Shown here: one piece after another, positions 1 through 8,020 of the stretch
Numbering within the stretch: position 1 is the first letter of the stretch
Layout: each line of letters opens with the position of its first letter
Source: Myxococcales bacterium
Lineage (GTDB): Bacteria > Myxococcota > Myxococcia > Myxococcales > JAJYLH01
DNA length: 64,000 nt
Assembly (NCBI GenBank): GCA_021787845.1
Contig: JAJYLH010000019.1
Coordinates: 19,924-83,923 of the forward strand
Direction of reading: 5' to 3'
Made by a program: the position numbers and the translations under genes
The notes under the pieces: model-generated
The model's database searches: none
The model's input: only the letters and a program-made list of their open reading frames with translations
What the model was told of the DNA's origin: nothing

Positions 1-843
1 AGGGATGACCGCGGCCGCATCCGTCCCGAGGTTCGCGACGGCGTTGATGAGCGTCCGGATGTCCTTGTCGGTGGCCTGCGGACCGTACTTCCCGATCCGC
101 AGAGGCATTCCGTAGACTTCGGCGAACGCCATCCAGTCGCGCAAGGTGAAGCTCTTGCAGAGGTAGCTTGCGGCCGCCAACCGAGCGAGACCGCCCCTGA
201 TCTGCAAGCCGGACTTCATCCGGGGCCGATGCACCACGAACTTGTAGGGCGCGAGGGGAACGCTGGCCGGGTCGAGCATGGCGTGGAGATCGTCCGCGGC
301 GGCCGGCGGCGCGTTGAGCGTGAGCATCCGGAGCTCGCGACCCTCGACGCGATCGAACCGAAAGAACCGCGGGTCGCGCCAGATGTACTCGCGCGGTTCC
401 CACCGCGAGAGCGAACGCTCCCACATGATCTCGCAGACCGAATAGCCCTTGCCGATCGCGTCGAGGAGGTCGGAGATCAGCTCCCCTGCCGATGGGCGCG
501 CGAACAGCTCGCGTACCTCGTCGGTGATCTTCACGTCCTCCGGGTCATCGCTCGGCGACTCGATGGCGACCGGCAGGCTCGAGACGGCGAGCTTGCGCAC
601 GCGCATCACGGAGCTGTAGTGCGGCTCACGTTCTTCCATCTCCTCGGCGAGCGTCAGATAGGCGGTCGCCTCCCCGAGCTCCGCATCGTGCAGGAGCGCC
701 GCGAGCGTCGACGGCATGAGAGTCGTCGCGACCGGGTCCTGCCAGACGGTCCGAAGGCCGGCGATCTGCGCCGAGGCGATCTCCTCGCGCAGGAGCGCAT
801 CCTCCACGGGACGCCCGTACTGGTCGAGGAGCTTCGAAGCCAT
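1..843 (-). CDS. Mu gp29-like portal protein (DUF935), partial
   Basis: The reading frame is open from an ATG at 843 to the left window edge (281 codons), so the C-terminal part is outside. The protein begins MASKLLDQYGRPV and later carries FAEVYGMPLRIGKYG, the conserved segment of Mu gp29/DUF935 portal proteins. In the virion the portal forms the dodecameric ring at one capsid vertex through which DNA is packaged and ejected. It lies 14 bases downstream of the terminase gene, the order seen in Mu (gp27-gp28-gp29). The family call is secure; the full length cannot be judged here. Confidence 0.9.
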   Translation of the reverse strand, partial: MASKLLDQYGRPVEDALLREEIASAQIAGLRTVWQDPVATTLMPSTLAALLHDAELGEATAYLTLAEEMEEREPHYSSVMRVRKLAVSSLPVAIESPSDDPEDVKITDEVRELFARPSAGELISDLLDAIGKGYSVCEIMWERSLSRWEPREYIWRDPRFFRFDRVEGRELRMLTLNAPPAAADDLHAMLDPASVPLAPYKFVVHRPRMKSGLQIRGGLARLAAASYLCKSFTLRDWMAFAEVYGMPLRIGKYGPQATDKDIRTLINAVANLGTDAAAVIP

Positions 844-857
844 CTGCCGCCCTCCGT

Positions 858-2363
858 CTAGAGCGCGCCGTGGCGCGCGCGGAATCCGGCGGTCGCGTGC
901 ACCGTCCGCTCGCGCCGATCGTCGTCCTTTCCGAGCACGGTCTTGACAGGGTAGTAAGCGAACTCTTGCATCTCCATCCGGCTCGCGGCATAGCCGAGCG
1001 CGAGCGCGATGGCAGCGTCCCCATGGCGCTTCTTTCCCCCGGCACCCTTCTCGCGAGACTTGGGCAACTTGGGAACGCCGTCGATCACCTGGAGCGCTCT
1101 CAAGTCCCCCAGCACATCCGCGTCGCGAGGCAGCACGAGCGTGCCGTCCTCGAAAGCGGCCTTGAACGGCGGGAGGTTCTCCGCGTACCACTTGTCGCTG
1201 AGCTTCACCTGGGCGATCACCTGGCCGTAGCGCTGGGCCGCGACCTCGGCCAGGTACTGCCCATTGCCGGTGGCATCCATCGCGCCGCCGACGAGCCGCG
1301 GAAGCCGGTCGACGACATAGAAGAGCACCTGGCGCTGCTGCTCGAAGGGCAGGTTTCGCAGCTCGACCAAGAAGGGCACCTTCCTGTCGAGGCTCTGCTC
1401 GAGCTCGAACGGCGCGATGACCGTCAGGTCCGCATTGCGCCCGAAATCCTCGCCGAAGGAATGGAGCCTGTCCTTCCGAAGGTCGGCCAGAGGCGCCGCG
1501 AGCTCGCGCGCACACCAGAGGTCGACGTGAGCGGTCCTGCTCGCCTCATCCCATTGCGCGAACTCATCCGGCACCTCGAGCCGAAGGACCGGCGCCGTCA
1601 CCATCCGCGACTCGATGGTCACCCGGCTCAGGTAGGCGCCCCCCGAGTTGCGCGGGACGCAGAAGAGCTCCTCGTCCGCGCCGGCGCCGTAGAAGTCGAT
1701 GAGCTCCTGGCGCCAGCGCTGCTGCTCGACGGCCGTCCACTTCCTGGGCGGCTTCGCCGTCAGGCAGATTCGCTTGAATAGCCCCTCTTCGAGCGCGTCA
1801 TCGAGCGTCGTGCGGTGCAGCGAGAAGGGCCGCTTCCCCGCACGCACGTCGGTGACGAGCTCATTGAAGGGGTTGTCGACGCCGTTGTGCGTCGAAACGA
1901 TGGCCACCCGGCCGCCCCACATCAGGAGCGCCAGCGCCGCCTTCAGAAGCTCGTCGAGCCCCTCGTGGAATGCCGCCTCGTCGATGACGACGTAGCCCTG
2001 CTTGCCACGGAGGTTGCTCGGCCGGCTCGAGAGCGCCGTCACCCGAAAGCCGGACGAGAATCGGATGACGTACGTGAGGATGTCCTTGTCCTCGTCCTTG
2101 AAGATCTCCTCTTGCATCTCGGCCGCCGCGAGCTGGAAGTGGCGCGCCCAGAAGGCGGCGTCGCGGATGAATTCCTCCGCCATCTCCTTGTTGTAGCCGA
2201 CGTACCAGCAATCCATGCCGTCGCGCGCGGCCGCGAGAAGAGTCGCCTCCGACGCCGTCGCCCAGGAGACGCCGACGCGCCTGCTCTTCTCGTAGAGCTT
2301 GACCGGGCTCTCGTCCGCGACCCAGCGCTGCTGGTAGGGCAACAGGACGGAGGGCACGCTCAT
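858..2363 (-). CDS. Mu gp28-like large terminase subunit
   Basis: 501 aa. The start at 2363 (MSVPSVLLPYQQRW) was chosen because its ATG overlaps the stop of the upstream gene (ATGA) and the longer frame encodes an unlikely Arg-rich leader. EKSRRVGVSW at about residues 25-34 is the Mu-type Walker A variant, and VVIDEAAF near residues 125-132 is Walker B with its catalytic Glu. GEDFGRNADLTV further on fits the RNase H-like nuclease half. The protein would cut concatemeric or integrated phage DNA and drive packaging through the portal. It sits between the small-terminase-like and portal genes as in Mu. Confidence 0.92.
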   Translation of the reverse strand: MSVPSVLLPYQQRWVADESPVKLYEKSRRVGVSWATASEATLLAAARDGMDCWYVGYNKEMAEEFIRDAAFWARHFQLAAAEMQEEIFKDEDKDILTYVIRFSSGFRVTALSSRPSNLRGKQGYVVIDEAAFHEGLDELLKAALALLMWGGRVAIVSTHNGVDNPFNELVTDVRAGKRPFSLHRTTLDDALEEGLFKRICLTAKPPRKWTAVEQQRWRQELIDFYGAGADEELFCVPRNSGGAYLSRVTIESRMVTAPVLRLEVPDEFAQWDEASRTAHVDLWCARELAAPLADLRKDRLHSFGEDFGRNADLTVIAPFELEQSLDRKVPFLVELRNLPFEQQRQVLFYVVDRLPRLVGGAMDATGNGQYLAEVAAQRYGQVIAQVKLSDKWYAENLPPFKAAFEDGTLVLPRDADVLGDLRALQVIDGVPKLPKSREKGAGGKKRHGDAAIALALGYAASRMEMQEFAYYPVKTVLGKDDDRRERTVHATAGFRARHGAL

Positions 2364-2908
2364 GGCGCGCTCGCGATGCCGAGGATCTCCGCCTTCATCA
2401 TCTTGACGAGCTCGGGAGAGGCCCCTCCGCGCTTCGCCAGCGTGGCCACTTTCTCCGCCGCTTCCTTCGCCCGGTCGCGCACGAGCTGCTGCCACTTCTT
2501 CTGCGCGATGCTCGCTCGGCCGAGGTCGGCCGCCAGGTGGCCGAGCTTCACGATGTCGACCTTGGACGGATCGACCTCGAGCTCCAGGACGAGCTTGAAG
2601 AGCTTGTTCTGGATGAGCCGCTGGACAGCATCATTCAGCTCGCCGGCGTCATCGCCCGCCTCGGTCGCGATCATTCGCGCGACCTCGGTCGATTTCTTGA
2701 GCGACGCGATGCGCTCCTCGACCGACTTGCCGAAGTTGTGCACCGCCGTCCGCGAGACGGAAATCCCGAGCTGGAGCTCCTCCATCTTCCGGTTGAGCTC
2801 CCGCGTGAGCTTGCGGTAGTCGGAGAAGTGGTGCCGGACGAGCCACCTCTCGATCCACTCCTTCAGCTCGTCAGGGAGCTTGGTCTCGATGCGGCTGCGC
2901 GGCGGCAT
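2360..2908 (-). CDS. Mu gp27-like protein (DUF3486), probable small terminase subunit
   Basis: 182 aa, largely helical and charged. The N-terminus MPPRSRIETKLPDELKEWI followed by a segment resembling HTH (SDYRKLTRELN...GISVSRTAVHNFG) is typical of DUF3486 proteins encoded just before Mu gp28. The family is thought to be the DNA-recognition subunit of the packaging terminase; that role is known from context rather than shown here. The stop overlaps the terminase start, implying translational coupling. Confidence 0.85.
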   Translation of the reverse strand: MPPRSRIETKLPDELKEWIERWLVRHHFSDYRKLTRELNRKMEELQLGISVSRTAVHNFGKSVEERIASLKKSTEVARMIATEAGDDAGELNDAVQRLIQNKLFKLVLELEVDPSKVDIVKLGHLAADLGRASIAQKKWQQLVRDRAKEAAEKVATLAKRGGASPELVKMMKAEILGIASAP

Positions 2909-2912
2909 CGGC

Positions 2913-3227
2913 TCAGCCCCGCTTCGGCGGCCGCGCGATGCCCGGCTTGCACTCGATGGTGTACTCGACCACGTCGATCCCGAGCTGGGTCAGCGACGCC
3001 TCCCAGAAGTCGTCGTCCTTTCCCTTCATCTCGACCAGCTTGCGCAGCCCGAGATAGTCCAGCTCGCGCCGCAGCTCGTGGATCGTGATCGGGAAATCGG
3101 CGCCGTCCAGCGTCCGGAGGAGGATGTCCTCGTTCACCGGCATCGGCCGGCCAGCATCGAGCGCGCGCAGGATGTACCAGCGGACGCTCTCGACCGTCGC
3201 CTTGTGCAGGTCAAGCGGCGCGGGCAT
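2913..3227 (-). CDS. Mu gp26-like winged-helix phage protein
   Basis: 104 aa. The sequence has the size, position and helix pattern of the small winged-helix proteins encoded between the gp25- and gp27-like genes of Mu-like phages (the VpaChn25_0724 family). The central part resembles a wHTH (PVNEDILLRTLDGADFPIT then IHELRRELDYLGLRKLVE) and ends with a short beta-rich tail. Its function is unknown. It overlaps the preceding gp25-like gene by 17 bases and is 4 bases from the next gene, so it belongs to the same packaging operon. Confidence 0.7.
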   Translation of the reverse strand: MPAPLDLHKATVESVRWYILRALDAGRPMPVNEDILLRTLDGADFPITIHELRRELDYLGLRKLVEMKGKDDDFWEASLTQLGIDVVEYTIECKPGIARPPKRG

Positions 3228-3513
3228 TCAGCTTCTCCTTGATGTTGTCGATGGAGGCGTAGAGGCTGTCGAGCTTGCGATCGATGCCGACGGCCATCTG
3301 AATCCAGTCCTCACGCCGGACGTAGTCTCTCGCGAGCTCCTCTCGCAGCCGGAGCATCGTCTTGTCCGACTCGATCGCATGCGCCTCTTGAACGGAGAGC
3401 CGCTGCTCGGTCTGCTTGGCGTTCCGTTCGAGGAGCCACTTCATCGCCCAGAGCGATGCGGCCTGGAGAACGCCGAACGCGACCACGAGCTCGGCGAGCG
3501 AGAGCAGGTCCAT
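3211..3513 (-). CDS. Mu gp25-like membrane-anchored coiled-coil protein (DUF2730-like)
   Basis: 100 aa. One N-terminal transmembrane helix (about residues 5-28, LSLAELVVAFGVLQAASLW) is followed by a long charged helix with coiled-coil character (ERNAKQTEQRLSVQ through LYASIDNIKEKLN). This architecture and the position upstream of the gp26/27-like genes match Mu gp25/DUF2730 proteins. Their function is not established; an accessory lysis role has been suggested for similar one-TM coiled-coil proteins but nothing here proves it. Confidence 0.65.
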   Translation of the reverse strand: MDLLSLAELVVAFGVLQAASLWAMKWLLERNAKQTEQRLSVQEAHAIESDKTMLRLREELARDYVRREDWIQMAVGIDRKLDSLYASIDNIKEKLNARAA

Positions 3514-3532
3514 CCGTCGAACCCTCCAGAAA

Positions 3533-3659
3533 GCTCCGGTCTCTCCCGGATGTCACGCCTGGTTCCCCGCCGGCGTTCGCTGGTCTTGCGCGCTGAAGGG
3601 CCTCATGTCCCGGGCCCGGAGGAATTCAAAGAGCTCCGGTCTCTCCCGGATGTCACGCC
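3533..3659. repeat. Pair of 27-bp direct repeats exactly 100 bp apart
   Basis: Positions 3533-3559 and 3633-3659 are identical over 27 bases (beginning GCTCCGGTCTCTCCCGG) and continue with partial similarity (GGTTCC then GGCGTTC) to about 45 bases. They occupy the only non-coding stretch of the late operon, between the holin-like gene and the gp25-like gene. They could be protein-binding or regulatory sites for late transcription, or remnants of a small deletion or duplication. Confidence 0.8.
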
Positions 3660-3714
3660 AGGTTCCGGCGGCGTTCCCACTCCTGGGTGGTCACCCAGCG
3701 GGCCCCGTTGGGCC

Positions 3715-4191
3715 CTAGTCGCTCGCGGCCGCTGCCTCGGCCGCGGGCTCGGACTTCGCTGGCGTCGGCGGCGACCCGCCGCCGCCGCTGACATAGGCGA
3801 CGTCGAGCTTCAGGTCGTGCACGGCCGCCTCGATCTTCGCGTCGATGAAGGCCTCGACCTGCGTCGGGTCGAGCCCGAGGACGCTCTCCATCTCGGCCAC
3901 CGTCTTCGTTCCGAGCAGGCTCTTCACTGCCCCCTTCGCCTTGGTCTTCAGAGCCGTCGCCTGCGCCGCGCTGATGGCGCCCAAGGCATCCCTGACCTTC
4001 GGCGCCTCCGTCTCCTCGAACTGCTTGACCACCGTCATGATCGCGCCGTTCACGAGCGAGAGCAGATGGCTCACCTTCTCGCTCTTCGCCTTCGCCGCGG
4101 CGAAGGAGGCGAGCTTCGCGATCAGGTAGAGGGCGAGCGTGAGCCCGACGGAGACGATCAGGTCCTGGTACTGCGCGAGAAACGGCTGCAT
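3715..4191 (-). CDS. Putative phage holin (LL-H type)
   Basis: 158 aa from the ATG at 4191; the longer frame adds only an Arg/Ser-rich shadow of the amidase gene. One N-terminal hydrophobic helix (IVSVGLTLALYLIAKLASF, about residues 12-30) is followed by a helical region (VNGAIMTVVKQFEE) and a repeat-like C-terminal segment (LGLDPTQVEAFIDAKIEAAV), ending in a Gly/Pro/Ala tail. This topology resembles LL-H family holins. It is encoded 7 bases after the amidase start region, consistent with a lysis cassette. The family assignment is moderate. Confidence 0.5.
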   Translation of the reverse strand: MQPFLAQYQDLIVSVGLTLALYLIAKLASFAAAKAKSEKVSHLLSLVNGAIMTVVKQFEETEAPKVRDALGAISAAQATALKTKAKGAVKSLLGTKTVAEMESVLGLDPTQVEAFIDAKIEAAVHDLKLDVAYVSGGGGSPPTPAKSEPAAEAAAASD

Positions 4192-4198
4192 GGTTCCC

Positions 4199-4699
4199 TC
4201 ACTGGAGGACGTGCTTCGCCTTCGGCACCATGCCGGCCGCGAGCCAGTCCGGAACGTCGAACCCCGGGCACGTCTTCGCCGGGTTGACCTGCCGATGACC
4301 GATGATCTTGATTTCCCGAACGAACGACCCGACCTTGACGCCGCGGGCCAGCTCTTCCTTGAGCTCCGCGATCTTCCGCTTGAGCGCATCCCACTGCGCC
4401 ATGCGGAACGCGTCGCGCCCGATGAGGCAGATGCCGATGCTCGGCGTGTTGTAGCCGGCGGCATGCGCGCCGACCTCGAAGATCCCCCTGCCTGGCATCA
4501 CCATGCCGTCGGTGTAGATCACGAACTGGTACCCGATGGAGGTCAGCTCCGGCTGGCAGAGCTTCCGCTCCGCCTCGCCGCGCTTCCAGCCGCGCGCCCG
4601 ATGCCAGTCATCGATCTCGTCGACCGTCGTCCAGCGCCCGTTCGGCGTGTCCGCGCAGTGGATGATGAGGGTGCCGATCTGGTCCAGTGACCTGAACAT
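4199..4699 (-). CDS. N-acetylmuramoyl-L-alanine amidase (endolysin)
   Basis: 166 aa, T7-lysozyme/Amidase_2 fold. LIIHCADTP places His14, GYQF places Tyr57, and IIGHRQVNPAKTCPG supplies His135, Lys142 and Cys144, matching the His/His/Cys zinc ligands and catalytic Tyr/Lys of T7 lysozyme. It cleaves the bond between MurNAc and L-Ala in peptidoglycan at lysis. There is no signal peptide, so export would need the adjacent holin-like protein. The position after the Mor-like regulator matches the lys gene of Mu. Confidence 0.93.
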   Translation of the reverse strand: MFRSLDQIGTLIIHCADTPNGRWTTVDEIDDWHRARGWKRGEAERKLCQPELTSIGYQFVIYTDGMVMPGRGIFEVGAHAAGYNTPSIGICLIGRDAFRMAQWDALKRKIAELKEELARGVKVGSFVREIKIIGHRQVNPAKTCPGFDVPDWLAAGMVPKAKHVLQ

Positions 4700-4755
4700 G
4701 GTCCGGACCCTACGCGCGAGGGCGAGGGCCGAGAAGACTGAAACGCTTCAGCGGA

Positions 4756-5133
4756 TTAGAACAGCTCGCCCTGGCCCCGATCGGCTGCCTTGCCAACGAT
4801 GTTCCAGACCTGGCGCTCGGTCAGCTTGTATTTCAGCGCGAGGCGCCGGACGCCGAAGTCGGGCTTCCTGTCGGCGATTATCCGCCGATTCCGCTCGGCG
4901 AGCAAGAGCGCATGGCACCTGGGGAGGTGAACCCAGTCGCCCCCGAACTGCTGGGCGAGCTTCCTCGCCGCGATGTGCCCTACGGTCTTCACCAGCTCGT
5001 GATCGTCAGGCACTTCCTTCGGTGCGTGGAAGCCTACGCCGCCACGCCAATCGACGAGCTTCATCGCCGCATCGAGCCCGACGAGCTCGACCAGCTCACG
5101 CATCGAGGGGGGAAGCTCGACGACAGGAATCAT
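4756..5133 (-). CDS. mor: Mor/C-family middle-late transcription activator
   Basis: 125 aa from the ATG at 5133, which overlaps the stop of the upstream gene; the longer frame is a shadow. The sequence LVELVGLDAAMKLVDWRGG then HELVKTVGHIAARKLAQQFGG is the Mor dimerisation region, and RRLALKYKLTERQVWNIVGK is the C-terminal helix-turn-helix. Mor activates the middle promoter of Mu. No separate C activator is seen in the window, so this protein may switch on the lysis and morphogenesis genes directly (inference). Confidence 0.88.
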   Translation of the reverse strand: MIPVVELPPSMRELVELVGLDAAMKLVDWRGGVGFHAPKEVPDDHELVKTVGHIAARKLAQQFGGDWVHLPRCHALLLAERNRRIIADRKPDFGVRRLALKYKLTERQVWNIVGKAADRGQGELF

Positions 5134-5510
5134 CGCGGCTTCGCGGCCTTCACGATGTCCGCGAAAATGCCTTCGCTGTTCCACTCCTCTGCATGGAACC
5201 CGTGCGCGAGCGCGAACCGCGCAAGGACCCTCGCATCGGGCTCCGCCATCGCGCAGGATTCCCAGAACATGTTGCCGGCCCAGTGACTCCAGCCCCGACA
5301 GATGGCTACGACGCACGTTACGTCGGCCGTCTTGAGCTGGACCAACTCGTCCGTCCTTGCCATCGCGAGCCCATTGCCGAGGGAGCCGATATCCTCGTGA
5401 TAGGCGCGCAGCTCGGTCTCGAAGGGATCATCCGCCGTGAAGTCGAGCATCAGGACGTGCCCGGCGAAGTGGCCCCGGGAGTCGTTGCATGCAAAGCTGA
5501 CTTCGATCAT
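5130..5510 (-). CDS. Hypothetical phage protein
   Basis: 126 aa, not recognised. It is acidic to neutral, with two Cys/Trp-containing segments (DVTCVVAICRGWSHWAGN and EEWNSEGIFADIV) and no membrane segment. It is flanked by a 4-base overlap with gemA upstream (ATGA) and mor downstream, so it is co-translated with both and lies where Mu has small unassigned ORFs. Confidence 0.65.
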   Translation of the reverse strand: MIEVSFACNDSRGHFAGHVLMLDFTADDPFETELRAYHEDIGSLGNGLAMARTDELVQLKTADVTCVVAICRGWSHWAGNMFWESCAMAEPDARVLARFALAHGFHAEEWNSEGIFADIVKAAKPR

Positions 5511-5926
5511 CGCGTCCTCCGACCGTACTTCTCGGCATCCTTGATGAGCGCGGTGAGAACCGCGCGGAGCTGGTCGGGCGTCAACCAGGCGCAGCGGGCG
5601 ATCCCGAACATGTGCCGCGCGATCCCGTCGGCGTAGGCCCAGGACCGCCCGGCCTCGGCGAGGAGCGCTTCGATCTTCGTAAGCTCGGGCTTCTTGTCCA
5701 TGTTGTGCGGCCGCCCGCGGGTCGCCTGCGCCCGCGGCGCTCCCTTGGACCGCAGATGGTCGAGGACGTTCCGCCGCCCGCCCTCGTCCAGCTCCGCCGC
5801 CGAGCCGACGCCGGCGATCTGGCGCAGCATCTCACGATAGGTCCCGTCGTCGAGCCCGAGGTCCCGCTTCGCGCAGTGGATCGCCGCGAGCTCGCGCCTG
5901 CGCAGATCATTAGAGTCCAGCGGCAT
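5507..5926 (-). CDS. gemA: GemA-like regulatory protein (Mu gp16, DUF1018)
   Basis: 139 aa. LAAIHCAKRDLGLDDGTYREM, LDHLRSKGA, and KIEALLAEAGRSWAYADGIARHMFG are the three conserved blocks of the GemA/DUF1018 family. In Mu, gemA (gp16) modulates host gene expression and DNA topology late in the early program. It lies immediately upstream of the mor region, as in Mu. The 17-base overlap with the preceding zinc-finger ORF points to a single early transcript. Confidence 0.9.
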   Translation of the reverse strand: MPLDSNDLRRRELAAIHCAKRDLGLDDGTYREMLRQIAGVGSAAELDEGGRRNVLDHLRSKGAPRAQATRGRPHNMDKKPELTKIEALLAEAGRSWAYADGIARHMFGIARCAWLTPDQLRAVLTALIKDAEKYGRRTR

Positions 5927-6200
5927 GGATGCTCCTCAGGATGCTCGAATGCACCTTGGCGTGCGAGACGCCCGTCGTGTGACACGTCACGCAGAGCCGG
6001 TTCGGGCTCTCCCGCACCAGGATCAGCATCGGCCGGCCGCAGCGTGGGCAGGCCCGCGTCCGCGCGCGCCCGAGCGCCCGGTCACGGTAGCGCTCGCAGC
6101 CACTCTCTGCACATGCCCCGCGGCCGAAGTAGTGCGCATCCCGCGGATGGCCGCAGGACTTGCAGGGAGTCGTGGCGTCGGTCCGGAGGTCCATGGTCAC
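5910..6200 (-). CDS. Small double zinc-finger phage protein
   Basis: 96 aa (start at 6200, or Met3). Two likely metal sites are visible: CKSCGHPRDAHYFGRGACAESGC (Cys/His cluster near residues 13-35) and CPRCGRP followed by CVTCHTTG (residues about 51-75). The second resembles a DksA/TraR or HNH-like zinc knuckle, but no catalytic residues can be assigned. It is probably DNA- or RNAP-binding. It overlaps the gemA start. Confidence 0.6.
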   Translation of the reverse strand: MTMDLRTDATTPCKSCGHPRDAHYFGRGACAESGCERYRDRALGRARTRACPRCGRPMLILVRESPNRLCVTCHTTGVSHAKVHSSILRSIHAAGL

Positions 6201-6302
6201 CTCTCGAGGTCCATCCCTCGCGTCTCGGCCCTCGGAGTCGGTCGAAGGCCGGGAAGCGAGAGGGCGCGTCTCCGCGCCTCCTCGCTCGAAGGGCGTTACC
6301 CC

Positions 6303-6524
6303 TCACGGCGGCATGGCGTCCTCCTGCATCACCTCGGTCGCGCTACCGGGGCAGACCCGATCGTCAGGAGCCAGGTGGACTCCGACGAAGACGTGCTCGT
6401 TGGGGGACGGGCGGAAGTCGAGCGCCGTCCTCTCCACTGCCCCGTTGCCAATGAAGCATGGCGGGCTCAACACGACGACGGGCATCCGCGCGCGGCAGCG
6501 GGGACAGATAGCCTGACCCATCAT
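6303..6524 (-). CDS. Small Cys-containing phage protein
   Basis: 73 aa. The N-terminal CPRCRARMPVVV is a typical zinc-ribbon half, with possible partner Cys residues further on (PPC and RVCPG). It is preceded by, and overlaps by a few bases, another zinc-ribbon-like ORF. The function is not recognised. About 100 bases without a gene separate it from the next zinc-finger ORF. Confidence 0.5.
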   Translation of the reverse strand: MMGQAICPRCRARMPVVVLSPPCFIGNGAVERTALDFRPSPNEHVFVGVHLAPDDRVCPGSATEVMQEDAMPP

Positions 6525-6739
6525 CGCGGTGCCTCCGTTTCGTCGGTGACAACCTCACTCAAGCTTCCGATGCACGACTTGCCACCAAGAGGAGGAGAAT
6601 GAACGTCGATGAACTTCTTTCCGTTGTCCAGACGGAACGTTCTGACGCGCGTGCCGCACTCCCGGCACATCTCGAAATCCACGGTCGGCAGCGCATCGTT
6701 CTTCGAACGACTGCGCGTCTGGAAAATCAGGTTCCCCAT
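6521..6739 (-). CDS. Small zinc-ribbon-like phage protein
   Basis: 72 aa from the ATG at 6739; the longer frame runs antiparallel to other coding sequence and is rejected. MCRECGTRVRTF gives one CxxC pair and later residues include a single Cys (GGKSCIG). It lies in a string of tiny ORFs between gam and gemA, where Mu carries host-takeover genes. No function can be assigned. Confidence 0.5.
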   Translation of the reverse strand: MGNLIFQTRSRSKNDALPTVDFEMCRECGTRVRTFRLDNGKKFIDVHSPPLGGKSCIGSLSEVVTDETEAPR

Positions 6740-6741
6740 CG

Positions 6742-7071
6742 CTACGCCTCCTTTCGCCGGGCGTCGAAGTAGGCATCGATCTCTGCCGACTTCTCGTTCC
6801 AGGCGGTTCGGGCTTCCTTGAACCCTTTGTAGGCGCGGTCCCATTGGCTCGAGAGCAAGACCCTCCTCCCGTCATCCGCGTCTTCCATCTGCTTCGTGAG
6901 CCACCCCAGCTTCTCGTCCGCGATCTCCATCCGGCGGGCGGCGCCGTAGTAGCTCACCTCCATCGCGAGCTCTTCGGCGCCGAGGGGGAAGAGCTTGGGC
7001 AACAGCGCGCCCGCGATGAACGTGACGAGGTCCCTCTTGCTCAGCTTGCCGAGCTCCTCGGTGAGGTTCAT
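6742..7071 (-). CDS. Hypothetical helical phage protein
   Basis: 109 aa from the ATG at 7071, which overlaps the stop of the 52-aa zinc-ribbon gene. The protein is highly helical and charged (KLSKRDLVTFIAGALLPKLF, then MEIADEKLGWLTKQMEDADD, ending FKEARTAWNEKSAEIDAYF). It is not recognised. Coupled overlaps on the upstream side indicate it belongs to the early operon. Confidence 0.6.
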   Translation of the reverse strand: MNLTEELGKLSKRDLVTFIAGALLPKLFPLGAEELAMEVSYYGAARRMEIADEKLGWLTKQMEDADDGRRVLLSSQWDRAYKGFKEARTAWNEKSAEIDAYFDARRKEA

Positions 7072-7226
7072 CGCTTCGCCTCCGAGAAGAACAAGAGCTG
7101 GCGCGGCTTCCTCCCGGCCTTCGGCGTCTTGTGCGCGCAGGCGTAACAGAGCGGCGTCCGCGGAGGCGCGGGGAACATCCGCTCGCACTTCGCGCACTTG
7201 CGCCATTTGATGACCACTTCAGCCAT
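7068..7226 (-). CDS. 52-aa zinc-ribbon phage protein
   Basis: A short ORF beginning MAEVVIKWRKCAKCERMFP and ending LLFFSEAKR. It has CAKC and, 18 residues on, CYAC, i.e. a CxxC-x(n)-CxxC zinc ribbon. The stop overlaps the next start as ATGA, which supports it being real despite its size. It probably binds nucleic acid or protein; function unknown. Confidence 0.6.
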   Translation of the reverse strand: MAEVVIKWRKCAKCERMFPAPPRTPLCYACAHKTPKAGRKPRQLLFFSEAKR

Positions 7227-7235
7227 CGTCGGCTC

Positions 7236-7775
7236 CTACGCCTTCTTCTTGACGGGGATCGCCCGCTCGATCTCGGACTCGAAGGGCTTGGCCACGAACA
7301 TCTCGCTCTGCGTGATGGTGATGCCGGCGACACCCTTGACCGCGTCCGGCTCGGTGAGGATGGCTTCCTTGTTGGGTTCCTCCTTCGTTCGCACGAACCG
7401 CTCGAGCCCGAGCCGCTTCAGGTTGTCCACCACCGTGTCGGCGCTCTTGAACCGCACCGCCGGCGGCGTCGTCCGCCAGCTCAGCTCCCCCGTCGCCAGC
7501 TTCGCCGTCTTGCTCCCGTCGCGCAGGATGAGAGCCTTGTTCTCTTCGGCCCAGTCGTAGAGCATCGCCGTCTTCTCTTCGATCGCCGCGTTCATCGGCT
7601 GCGCTTCCGCCTCGTACTTCGCCTTGAGCACGCTCATCTTGTCGTTCATCTCCAGCTCGACGGCTTTCACCGCGCGCTGGATCGTCCCGAGCTCGCTCAG
7701 GACCAGCTCCGCCTCCTCCTGCGTCCGGATCGCCGGAGCCGTCTTCGTCGCCTTCGCCTGCTTCGCCTTCGCCAT
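7236..7775 (-). CDS. gam: Mu Gam-like host-nuclease inhibitor
   Basis: 179 aa from the ATG at 7775 (MAKAKQAK); the frame upstream of it overlaps the neighbouring gene. A Lys-rich N-terminus is followed by a long coiled helix (ELGTIQRAVKAVELEMND) and the conserved block LSWRTTPPAVRF...LGLERFVRTKEEPNKEAIL, typical of Phage_Mu_Gam. Gam dimers bind double-strand DNA ends and protect them from host exonucleases (Ku-like fold). The position downstream of the B gene matches Mu. Confidence 0.88.
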   Translation of the reverse strand: MAKAKQAKATKTAPAIRTQEEAELVLSELGTIQRAVKAVELEMNDKMSVLKAKYEAEAQPMNAAIEEKTAMLYDWAEENKALILRDGSKTAKLATGELSWRTTPPAVRFKSADTVVDNLKRLGLERFVRTKEEPNKEAILTEPDAVKGVAGITITQSEMFVAKPFESEIERAIPVKKKA

Positions 7776-7777
7776 CG

Positions 7778-8020
7778 CTACTCGAGCCTCCACTGCACGC
7801 GGCAGTTCCAGATGCGCGCCTCCATCAGCGCCTTGCCTTCCACCCGCTTCCCGGACATCTCCTTCGCCTCCGGCCCCAGACGGACTGTCAGAAGCGGTTT
7901 CTCGTTCGCCTCGATGTGAACGCTCTCCAGGTAGTAGCCCCGGCGGCTCATGTACAGAGCCGCGTGCGTCACGAGATTGCCCACAAGGCCGAGCTCCTCG
8001 ATCGGAATCGTGCTCGTCAT
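7778..8020 (-). CDS. Hypothetical phage protein
   Basis: 80 aa, unrecognised. Short beta-rich sequence (YYLESVHIEANEKPLLTVRLG) after a helical N-terminus. It overlaps the upstream gene (ATGA at 8017-8020) and lies 2 bases from gam, so it is part of the early operon. Confidence 0.55.
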   Translation of the reverse strand: MTSTIPIEELGLVGNLVTHAALYMSRRGYYLESVHIEANEKPLLTVRLGPEAKEMSGKRVEGKALMEARIWNCRVQWRLE

